From CAYYMH01 sp964472785 (GTDB lineage: Bacteria; Zhuqueibacterota; Zhuqueibacteria; Thermofontimicrobiales; Thermofontimicrobiaceae), in the NCBI GenBank assembly GCA_964472785.1, contig CAYYMH010000091.1:1-10619 (forward strand): 10,619 bases of DNA, read 5' to 3'. A model generated the notes under the pieces. It did no database searches, had not been told where the DNA came from, and saw only the letters and a list, made by a program, of their open reading frames with translations. The position numbers and the translations under genes are program-made. Positions 1-5,959 of this stretch are shown here, piece by piece (within the stretch, counting starts at the first letter, position 1; every line of letters begins with the position of its first letter).

Positions 1-74
1 GTGGGCCCAGTAGGACTCGAACCTACGACCTACGGATTATGAGTCCGCTGCTCTACCAGCTGAGCTATGGGCCC
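1..74 (-). tRNA. tRNA with anticodon CAU (Ile2 or elongator Met)
   Basis: Read on the minus strand, this folds into a complete 73-nt cloverleaf. The acceptor stem GGGCCCA pairs with TGGGCCC, the D stem GCTC pairs with GAGC, the anticodon stem GCGGA pairs with TCCGT, the loop is CTCATAA, and the T arm GTAGG/CCTAC encloses TTCGAGT. The discriminator is A and the window ends at the next C, so an encoded CCA cannot be judged. The anticodon is CAU. It is not an initiator: the 1-72 pair is a normal G-C and the anticodon stem lacks the three G-C pairs. The choice between elongator Met and the lysidine-modified Ile2 is open. The C4-G69 and C5-G68 acceptor pairs and the GGGCC start resemble isoleucine tRNAs, which favours Ile2, but this is inference. 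Confidence 0.95.
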
Positions 75-97
75 TTGCTTTATTTTTTTGGATGTAA

Positions 98-126
98 AAT
101 ATAATAATAAAATTGTTAAAAGTCAA
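98..126 (-). promoter_or_regulatory. Sigma-70-type promoter of the CAU tRNA
   Basis: On the minus strand, TTGACT (126 to 121) and TATATT (103 to 98) are separated by exactly 17 bases. Each hexamer matches the housekeeping consensus at five of six positions. The expected start of transcription is near 91, which gives a leader of about 17 nt before the mature tRNA end at 74. The promoter lies in the 97-bp space between the Mth938-like gene and the tRNA, so the tRNA need not depend on read-through from the genes upstream. Confidence 0.75.
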
Positions 127-171
127 TATTTAATTCGAGTTAGGTGCTTTGAATCCTGTATCGGATTTCTA

Positions 172-513
172 TTAACACGTCAAATGAAACGCACCAAGCG
201 TTTTTTGTTTCTTTGAGAGATTATTGAAGACATCACATGCCTTTTGCGTTTTATGTGAGTTAAGTTGAATATCTAAGCTTTCAAAGTAAGTTTTGGTTTC
301 TGGCAGGACTTTCATCATTCCAAACTTACCTGTACCCACAACAATGACTACTGGTTCATACTTTTCCACTACTTCTTTGATATCGTTCACGTTTAATTCG
401 TGCCCTTTTTCGCGCCACCACTGTTGTTCGACATGATCTTCAAAAATTATTAGATCATTTTTGTAAGTCTTTCCATTAATAACTATTTTACCGAAACCAT
501 AGTCTTCAATCAT
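172..513 (-). CDS. Mth938-like domain protein (DUF498 type), unknown function
   Basis: This is a 113-residue soluble protein with no signal peptide or membrane segment. The early GKIVINGKTY strand, the mid-protein WWREKGHEL stretch and the VVIVVGTGKFGMMKVLPE strand-loop resemble the Mth938/DUF498 fold, which also includes the mitochondrial complex I assembly factor NDUFAF3. The length matches a single-domain member. No catalytic residues are established for bacterial members, so no reaction is proposed. The ATG start overlaps the end of the TPR-SPOR gene by 8 bases, and an AGGT about 9 nt upstream could serve as ribosome binding site. This suggests translational coupling as the last gene of the envelope group. 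No terminator with a T tract is visible after its stop. Confidence 0.8.
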   Translation of the reverse strand: MIEDYGFGKIVINGKTYKNDLIIFEDHVEQQWWREKGHELNVNDIKEVVEKYEPVVIVVGTGKFGMMKVLPETKTYFESLDIQLNSHKTQKACDVFNNLSKKQKTLGAFHLTC

Positions 514-1345
514 TTTTTACAACCTGATATGAAATACCGTATTTTTGCTTTAAATTTTCACCAAAATCTTCTGCCTGATCTCTGGAAGAAAAATTTCCTA
601 AACGCACACAATAAAATAATTCATTTTTAACATTTTTTAATCCGATCGTCGCGGCATACCCGTTGTTGGTGAAAAAATCTCGCTGTTTACTTGCATTTTC
701 TCGGATTGTAAATGCGCCAATTTGAATTGTGTGGCTTTCATTATTTTTTACCACACGATCATCAGAACCAGATTCGTTGGTCTTCTCGATCATCTGCCCC
801 ATATCCTTTTCCCGATTTTGATGCGCAACTATTCTCTCTAATTCCACTTCAGCGACTGGTTTAATTTCCGAATGCGGATACTTTTTGATTAATTTGCGAA
901 TCTCTTTTTCTGCCTTCTCATAACTGTCAGTGGCAACCAAGCATTGAGCCGACAAATATGCTGCTTCTGGTACTTTATCTGATTTTGGATATTTGTCCTT
1001 CAAATCACCGAACCATTGTTGGGCAGTAAAATAAGAGCCAATCATAAAATAATATTGTCCCAACTTAAATGTCGCACTCTCGGCGTAAACTGTTTTTGGA
1101 TATTTTTTTACGATCTGTTCATATAAACTGACTGCTTTCCGTGCATCGTATTCAATAAACGCTTCTAAAAATAACGGTAATGCGCTGTTCGGATAATTAT
1201 CCTTTATTGTGTCAAATTTTTCGATCAGTTTTTCCCGATCGTTTTGCTCCAGCCAGGTTAAAAGCTTTTTTTCCAAATCCTGTGCCAGCAACCACGTCGG
1301 CAACAGAATTAAATAAACGAGAAATGTAATTTTCGATCTATTCAT
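506..1345 (-). CDS. Exported TPR protein with C-terminal SPOR domain
   Basis: This 279-residue protein opens with a signal peptide (residues 1-21: N2-R3-S4-K5, then a hydrophobic core ending in LLA). Residues about 35-170 contain tetratricopeptide-like helical pairs with recurring spacing (KAVSLYEQIVKKYPKT, TAQQWFGDLKDKYPKS, KAEKEIRKLIKKYPHS), as in CpoB/YbgF-like periplasmic proteins. Residues about 203-277 form a SPOR domain (HTIQIGAF start, FYCVRLGNFSS middle), a fold known to bind denuded septal peptidoglycan glycans. The protein probably acts in the periplasm near the cell wall. There is no lipobox cysteine, so it is probably not a lipoprotein. The ATG has AGGA a few bases upstream. The gene follows lapB after 35 bp and overlaps the next gene. 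Its exact role is unknown. Confidence 0.85.
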   Translation of the reverse strand: MNRSKITFLVYLILLPTWLLAQDLEKKLLTWLEQNDREKLIEKFDTIKDNYPNSALPLFLEAFIEYDARKAVSLYEQIVKKYPKTVYAESATFKLGQYYFMIGSYFTAQQWFGDLKDKYPKSDKVPEAAYLSAQCLVATDSYEKAEKEIRKLIKKYPHSEIKPVAEVELERIVAHQNREKDMGQMIEKTNESGSDDRVVKNNESHTIQIGAFTIRENASKQRDFFTNNGYAATIGLKNVKNELFYCVRLGNFSSRDQAEDFGENLKQKYGISYQVVKND

Positions 1346-1380
1346 TTTTTCCTAATGAATCATTTTAAAGCTTCTTCAAT

Positions 1381-2523
1381 TTAAGTGACAAAAGTATCCC
1401 ATTCATGACAGCTTGGGCAATGCCACAAAGGTTCTTTTGACTGATAACCACAATTTTTACATTCAAATTGACTATCCGTATCTTGACACAATGTGTTAAC
1501 CGCATCCAAGGCATACTGAAGCGCTTTTTCTGTTTGACCGATACGTGGCAGTAGCTTTGCCAGATAATGCTTGGCATGGTTGGAAGCCGGATTTATTTCT
1601 AATGCGGAATAACACAAATCTATCCCTTGCTGGATTTCGCCTTTACGTTCATAAATATCGATCAACGCAAAACGAATCGGCTCGTTTTTTGGATTTTTTT
1701 CCAATAGCTCTTCAAAAATATGTTCAACCTCTCCGAAATTACCGATCCGAAACAGAATATCTTCAATTCTACCAAACGCCAAATAAGCTTGTTCTGGGGC
1801 CTCCTTAATAAATTTTTTCAACTCAGTCAATGCATCATTATCTCTGCTTTGCCGAATATAAGAATCACTCAAATAAAGATAAGCCGGGGGACACCCTTTA
1901 TCTAATTTAATCGCCTCTCGAAACTTTAACCGGCCTTCTCGTTCTTCGCCGTTTTCGATATCTTTTAAACCCGATTGTACTTTGTATAACGCCAGAAGTT
2001 CTTTATCTTTATTCGCTTGACGTTTTTGCATATTTTTGAGCGACTCAAAAGCTTCATCCCACCTACCAGCTATTTCGTAAAGTTTCAGACGTATTTCCTG
2101 TGCCCAAACCTCGTTGTGAGTCAACTCGATTAAACTATCAGCGACCTGAATAGCACGCTCGTAGTTTTTGAGTTCCCGATAATCCTTTATTAAACTCTTG
2201 AGTATTCCAATCTTCTGGAGAAAATCAAGATTTCGTCGTACGAGCAAACCCCGGTGGATTTTAACTGCACGCGCCGGCGCTCCCTGATCCCGCAAAATGT
2301 CTCCTATTTTCAAATAAGCATCAATATTGCTGGTATCACGATCTACGGTCTCTCTCAATTTCTTCAATGCCGCGTCAGTATCGCCAGCAATCAAATAATT
2401 GAGTGCTGCAGTATAATCCTGCAAAACATCCCCTTTCTTTTTGGGTCGTTTAACAAGAAAGATCAAAACACCAACAGCCACTAATAAAATGATGATAATC
2501 AATAAATATGAATAAATCGTCAT
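1381..2523 (-). CDS. lapB: LapB (YciM)-like TPR protein with rubredoxin-type zinc knuckle
   Basis: The product is 380 residues, close to the 389 of E. coli LapB. One N-terminal membrane helix (about residues 4-24) is followed by the basic KRPKKK stop-transfer segment, so the bulk faces the cytoplasm. Residues about 35-345 are tandem TPR helices, for example NYLIAGDTDAALKKLRETV and AYLYLSDSYIRQSRDNDALT. The C-terminus has two CxxC knuckles, C355-C358 and C369-C372, in a rubredoxin-like metal site (CKNCG, then WHCPSCHEW). This is the LapB architecture. In E. coli LapB works with FtsH to control LpxC, the committed enzyme of lipid A synthesis. The start chosen is the ATG at 2523, because AGGTGG lies 5 nt upstream; a GTG three codons earlier overlaps that site. 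lapA lies directly upstream, as in Proteobacteria. Function in this organism is inferred from architecture and neighbourhood. Confidence 0.82.
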   Translation of the reverse strand: MTIYSYLLIIIILLVAVGVLIFLVKRPKKKGDVLQDYTAALNYLIAGDTDAALKKLRETVDRDTSNIDAYLKIGDILRDQGAPARAVKIHRGLLVRRNLDFLQKIGILKSLIKDYRELKNYERAIQVADSLIELTHNEVWAQEIRLKLYEIAGRWDEAFESLKNMQKRQANKDKELLALYKVQSGLKDIENGEEREGRLKFREAIKLDKGCPPAYLYLSDSYIRQSRDNDALTELKKFIKEAPEQAYLAFGRIEDILFRIGNFGEVEHIFEELLEKNPKNEPIRFALIDIYERKGEIQQGIDLCYSALEINPASNHAKHYLAKLLPRIGQTEKALQYALDAVNTLCQDTDSQFECKNCGYQSKEPLWHCPSCHEWDTFVT

Positions 2524-2528
2524 TGTAA

Positions 2529-2534
2529 CCACCT
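2529..2534 (-). promoter_or_regulatory. Ribosome binding site fixing the lapB start
   Basis: AGGTGG on the minus strand ends 5 nt before the ATG at 2523. It overlaps the alternative GTG three codons upstream, so the ATG is the better start. Confidence 0.6.
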
Positions 2535-2576
2535 ATATTAGGGATTCTTTATTTTCACACCAGTTGGATAAAAATA

Positions 2577-2906
2577 TCATAACATTTCACTTTCAAAATT
2601 CTCATCTGAATCAGCATCTTCTTCAATCGGAATGTTACGCAGTTCATCCAATTCTTTTTTCAACATTTCATTTTCCTTGGATGTTTTGCGAACTTCAGTT
2701 TTCAGTTGAAAAACCTTAAAAACCGACCCCACAAACCACACCAGGATACCAACCAAAAATGACAAATACATCACAATCCATAGTGGGATCGGCGTTGAAC
2801 GCCATTTAAAGAATTCTACAGTTACGGTTTGTGTTGCATTTTGAGTAGCAAATAATATTAAAAGAAGCAATGCCAACACCCATAAAATCCATTTTACTAT
2901 CCACAT
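2577..2906 (-). CDS. lapA: LapA-domain small membrane protein (DUF1049 type)
   Basis: This 109-residue protein has two membrane helices (about residues 5-20 and 41-62). Between them is the family's short loop, with ATQNATQTVTVEFFKW followed by a turn and PLWIV. A charged, probably coiled-coil segment (about 65-91) and an acidic tail (EEDADSDENFESE) follow. This layout matches LapA/YciS, an inner-membrane partner of LapB. The ATG at 2906 is chosen because GGAGGA lies just upstream; an in-frame TTG at 2921 has no ribosome binding site and would place this motif inside the gene. lapB follows after 53 bp. LapA is linked to lipopolysaccharide assembly in E. coli; the same role here is an inference. 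Confidence 0.82.
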   Translation of the reverse strand: MWIVKWILWVLALLLLILFATQNATQTVTVEFFKWRSTPIPLWIVMYLSFLVGILVWFVGSVFKVFQLKTEVRKTSKENEMLKKELDELRNIPIEEDADSDENFESEML

Positions 2907-2909
2907 AAG

Positions 2910-2915
2910 TCCTCC
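2910..2915 (-). promoter_or_regulatory. Ribosome binding site fixing the lapA start
   Basis: GGAGGA on the minus strand is separated by CTT from the ATG at 2906. The spacing is short but the match to the Shine-Dalgarno core is strong. It decides against the TTG start 15 bases further upstream. Confidence 0.65.
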
Positions 2916-2999
2916 AGCCAAATTTTATTTTGAGATTAATTGAAGAATTGTTGATAAAACAAAATAATAATTAGAAATGATATGAACCTGATATTGAAA

Positions 3000-4313
3000 T
3001 TATTTGACAACTTCACCAAATAACGTCCGCCCTTTCACATCAACAATCTTAACGTTTATTATCGAATGATCTGGTACTGTGTCACTGTTAAAAACGACAA
3101 TTTTATTAGATTCAGTACGCCCCATATATTGATTGGGTTTCTTTTTTTTACTTCGCCCTTCGACTAATATTTTTTCTGTCTTTCCAATCAATTTCTGATT
3201 CTGTTTAAGAGAGATGGCATCCTGTATTTCATTCAGAGATTGTAAGCGCGCTACTTTTTCTTCATCCGAAATTGTTTCTTTCAATTTATTAGCTGCGGTT
3301 CCTTCCCGCGGAGAATATTTAAAAATGAAGCTTCCGTCGAATTGAACCTCTTGTATCAAATCCACGGTTGCTTGAAAATCTTCATTCGTTTCACCGGGAA
3401 ACCCAACAATAATATCGGTATAGAGACCCGGATCTCTAATCTTAATTTTCGCCAACTCGATCAACCTGATGTAGTGGGAGCGGCTATAATTTCTGTTCAT
3501 TAAATCCAAAATCCGGTCAGAACCGGACTGCACCGGCAGATGAAGATGGTTGCAAATATTCGGATGAGAGGCAATAGCACCGATCAACTCTGGAGACATA
3601 TCCTTTGGGTGCGAAGTCGCAAACCTCACACGCTCGATTCCCGGCACATCAGCGACTTTGTGAATAAGATCAGGAAAAGCAATATTTCCATCGTGATATG
3701 AATTGACATTTTGTCCAAGTAACGTTATTTCCAAAAAGCCCATCGCTGCCAATTTCCTTGCCTCTTCAATTACGTCTTTTGCTTTTCGGCTTCGCTCTCG
3801 ACCCCTGACATAAGGAACAATGCAATAGGAACAAAAATTATTGCAGCCTCTCATTACTGCGAGCCATGCAGAATTCCCATCGGTATGTTGTGGAAAAAGC
3901 TCTCCATAGTTTTCATAGTCTTTAAATTCGGTTAAGCCGAATTGGTGTGCTGATCCGTTCTGCTCGATTTTTTTCAAAATATCCGGCAATGCTCTATAGT
4001 TGTCCGGTCCAATCACAAAACTAACAAACGATCTGCTGCTCAAAATTTCATCTTTTAATCGAACCGCCATACAGCCTAAAACGCCAATCATTAACTCCGG
4101 GTTCTGTTTTTTCAAAGAACGAAGCGCATCCAGCCGCCCGAAAACTCGGGTTTCAGCATGTTCACGAACACTGCATGTATTGATCAAAATTAAATCGGAA
4201 TCTTCTGCATTTCGGGTTTGAACATATTTTTCCGATTCCAATATGCCGGCGACCAATTCAGAATCATACTTATTCATTTGGCAGCCGTATGTCTCAAAAT
4301 ACACTTTCTTCAT
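3000..4313 (-). CDS. miaB: tRNA-2-methylthio-N6-dimethylallyladenosine synthase MiaB
   Basis: MiaB adds a methylthio group to i6A37 in tRNAs that read UNN codons, using two iron-sulfur clusters and S-adenosylmethionine. The 437-residue product has the full three-part layout. The N-terminal methylthiotransferase domain has cysteines C11 (YGCQMN), C47 (NTCSVREHA) and C81 (LGCMA). The radical-SAM core has C157, C161 and C164 (GCNNFCSYC, then IVPYVRGRE), plus LGQNVNSY, LHLPVQSGSD and DIIVGFPGET motifs. A C-terminal TRAM RNA-binding domain spans about residues 370-436. Length and residues are normal for the family. YGCQMN and SVREHA point to MiaB rather than RimO or MtaB. The ATG start lies about 16 nt after the predicted transcription start of its own promoter, with only a weak GGAAA ribosome binding site. 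Its substrate presupposes a MiaA enzyme elsewhere in the genome. Confidence 0.95.
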   Translation of the reverse strand: MKKVYFETYGCQMNKYDSELVAGILESEKYVQTRNAEDSDLILINTCSVREHAETRVFGRLDALRSLKKQNPELMIGVLGCMAVRLKDEILSSRSFVSFVIGPDNYRALPDILKKIEQNGSAHQFGLTEFKDYENYGELFPQHTDGNSAWLAVMRGCNNFCSYCIVPYVRGRERSRKAKDVIEEARKLAAMGFLEITLLGQNVNSYHDGNIAFPDLIHKVADVPGIERVRFATSHPKDMSPELIGAIASHPNICNHLHLPVQSGSDRILDLMNRNYSRSHYIRLIELAKIKIRDPGLYTDIIVGFPGETNEDFQATVDLIQEVQFDGSFIFKYSPREGTAANKLKETISDEEKVARLQSLNEIQDAISLKQNQKLIGKTEKILVEGRSKKKKPNQYMGRTESNKIVVFNSDTVPDHSIINVKIVDVKGRTLFGEVVK

Positions 4314-4335
4314 TTATATTTCCAGCTAAGATTAA

Positions 4336-4364
4336 ATAATACAAATATTTTGTATAAATGTCAA
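4336..4364 (-). promoter_or_regulatory. Near-consensus sigma-70-type promoter of miaB
   Basis: On the minus strand a perfect -35 hexamer TTGACA (4364 to 4359) is followed after exactly 17 bases by TATTAT (4341 to 4336), a five-of-six match to the -10 consensus. The expected start near 4329 gives a leader of about 16 nt before the miaB ATG at 4313. It lies in the 96-bp space after mtaB, so miaB and possibly the lapA-lapB group can be transcribed apart from mtaB. Confidence 0.78.
4339..4355 (-). repeat. Perfect inverted repeat within the miaB promoter
   Basis: On the plus strand, ATACAAA (4339-4345) and TTTGTAT (4349-4355) are perfect inverted copies around a 3-bp centre. The 17-bp palindrome covers most of the spacer and the upstream half of the -10 hexamer of the miaB promoter. 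This placement would suit a repressor operator, but the repeat is AT-rich and no regulator gene is nearby, so an operator role is only a hypothesis. Confidence 0.4.
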
Positions 4365-4409
4365 TAAATTTGTTTTGCCCACTTGAAAATCTAACGATTC
4401 GATATGAAC

Positions 4410-5723
4410 TTAAGCCGGGTCAAAAACTTCTTCATGCGCTGCTAAAACTTTCCCATACACAAAATCATCATTCGAACGGATAATTTTAACCGGACTTACG
4501 CCTTTCAATAGCTCCGTTTTCAAATCGGCTCTGACTCGAATGTAATTGTCTGTTAATCCGGTCATCTCATCATTGTCAAGCTGTTCTTCCCAAAGTACAT
4601 TGACTACTTTTTTTACTTGTGACCGGTAAAATTCTGCTTTTTTGTTTTGAGCAATCTCTCGAAGTATTTCGCTCCGTTTTTTGATAATTTTTGGATTTAT
4701 CTGTTCCGTAAAAATCGCAGCATCGGTTCCGGGTCGTTTGGAGTAACTAAACACATGCAAATAGGTGAACGGCAATTGTTCCACCAACTTCTTCGTATTG
4801 TTAAATTGTTCTTCGGTTTCTCCCGGGAAACCAACAATAATATCAGTTCCCAGACCAGCTTCCGGAAGATTGAAATTTATTTTTTTTATGATATCGGTAA
4901 AAGTTGAGCTGTCATAATTTCGGTTCATTCGCTGTAAAACCTTATCATCGCCGGTTTGCAAAGGAACGTGCAAATGGCGACACACTTTTTTAGATTGCTT
5001 TATTAACTGTAAAAGTTCATCGTTAATCTCTCGCGGTTCGAGCGAGCTCAGCCTAATCCGCTCCACACCCCTGATTGTCTCAACTTTCCTGACCACATCG
5101 GTCAGGTTGATCGGTAGCTTCAAATCCTGCCCATACATACCAATATGGACACCGGTTAACACCAACTCTTTGTGTCCGCGTTTGGCTAATATTTTAGCGC
5201 GGCGACAGATATTCTCAATTGTATCGCTACGACTATCACCACGTGCCAGCGGAACCGTGCAATATGAGCAACGATTATTACAGCCATCCTGAATTTTTAG
5301 AAATCCTCGTGTGTGGTCCCAGAAATGACCCGGCCACGGACATTGAAAATCATAATTATCCGAGATCACCTGCTGAAAACCTTCTGGCTGCTCATCCAAC
5401 AATCGTACCAATTCGAATTTTCGGTCACTACCTAAAACCAAGTCCACACCGTTAATTTTCCTGATTTCCGAAGGTTGAAGCTGTGCATAACAACCGACTA
5501 CCGCTATTTTAGCATTGGGCGATATTTTTTTTGCCCGGCGAATCATTTGCCGACAGCGATAATCCGTCTTTGCTGTTACGGTACATGTATTCACAACACA
5601 AACATCAGCAGGTTGATCAAATGGTACAATTTCATACTCATTTTTGATAAATTGCTCTGCCAAAATGGCCGTTTCCGACTGGTTCAGTTTACAGCCTAAT
5701 GTATAAAAACTTACTTTTTTCAT
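4410..5723 (-). CDS. mtaB: MtaB-like threonylcarbamoyladenosine tRNA methylthiotransferase
   Basis: MtaB converts t6A37 to ms2t6A37 in tRNAs that read ANN codons. The 437-residue product has N-terminal cluster cysteines C11 (LGCKLNQSE), C47 (NTCTVTAKTDYRCRQ) and C78 (VVGCYAQ), and radical-SAM cysteines C148, C152 and C155 (GCNNRCSYC, then TVPLARGDSRS). It also has GVHIGMYG and LHVPLQTGDD, and DIIVGFPGETEEQF. A C-terminal TRAM-like region begins near residue 370. The GCKLNQSE opening separates it from MiaB (GCQMN) and RimO. The ATG at 5723 is preferred because homologues begin at MKKVSFYTLGC; a TTG nine codons upstream would add a tail with no family match. The ribosome binding site is weak (AAGAGA). 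I see no clear promoter in the 150 bp between the rpsA terminator and this gene. The miaB paralogue follows after 96 bp. Confidence 0.9.
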   Translation of the reverse strand: MKKVSFYTLGCKLNQSETAILAEQFIKNEYEIVPFDQPADVCVVNTCTVTAKTDYRCRQMIRRAKKISPNAKIAVVGCYAQLQPSEIRKINGVDLVLGSDRKFELVRLLDEQPEGFQQVISDNYDFQCPWPGHFWDHTRGFLKIQDGCNNRCSYCTVPLARGDSRSDTIENICRRAKILAKRGHKELVLTGVHIGMYGQDLKLPINLTDVVRKVETIRGVERIRLSSLEPREINDELLQLIKQSKKVCRHLHVPLQTGDDKVLQRMNRNYDSSTFTDIIKKINFNLPEAGLGTDIIVGFPGETEEQFNNTKKLVEQLPFTYLHVFSYSKRPGTDAAIFTEQINPKIIKKRSEILREIAQNKKAEFYRSQVKKVVNVLWEEQLDNDEMTGLTDNYIRVRADLKTELLKGVSPVKIIRSNDDFVYGKVLAAHEEVFDPA

Positions 5724-5874
5724 TGTCTCTTTCAAACCCACACTCAACAATTAATATAACTCAATAAAGATATTTTTGTTCTCTTAATGCGTACCAACTC
5801 ATTTATTCAACCAATTATTCAAAAACAAAATAAAGTTGATTTTATTTGTGCGAATCACATCTTCCGCACCATGT

Positions 5875-5926
5875 AAAAAAAACCTTCTACAGTCGAAAAC
5901 CAGCGTTAGACGTGTAGAAGGTTTTT
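5875..5926 (-). terminator. Rho-independent terminator after rpsA
   Basis: Read on the minus strand, AAAAACCTTCTACA (5926 to 5913) pairs perfectly with TGTAGAAGGTTTTT (5891 to 5878). The loop is 21 nt, and the run of T continues to eight residues in all (5882 to 5875). The hairpin begins 33 bases after the rpsA stop and so ends the rluB-cmk-ispH-rpsA transcript. The opposite strand also ends in five T after the stem, so weak activity in the other direction is possible. The remaining bases to 5724 hold nothing else I can name. Confidence 0.88.
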
Positions 5927-5959
5927 AATTCATAAATTAGTCACTATTGAAAAGGACCG

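Noticed and set aside
151..169. Small hairpin (AATCC/GGATT) after the Mth938-like gene as a terminator
   Set aside because: The stem is only about five base pairs and no T tract follows it in the direction of transcription.
2948..2962. Inverted repeat TTGTT/AACAA between miaB and lapA as a terminator or operator
   Set aside because: The arms are only five AT-rich pairs with no T tract after them, and no clear promoter hexamers lie nearby.
4410..5723. RimO (ribosomal protein S12 methylthiotransferase) as identity of this gene
   Set aside because: The first cysteine motif is GCKLNQSE, the MtaB type, rather than the GCPKNxVDSE type of RimO.
5724..5750. Upstream TTG start for mtaB, nine codons earlier
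   Set aside because: Homologues begin close to the KVSFYTLGC strand, and ATG is much more common than TTG when both are possible.
5724..5874. Promoter for mtaB
   Set aside because: Several TTG-containing hexamers were tried at 16-18 bp spacing, but none had an acceptable -10 partner. A promoter is expected after the rpsA terminator, but I cannot point to one.
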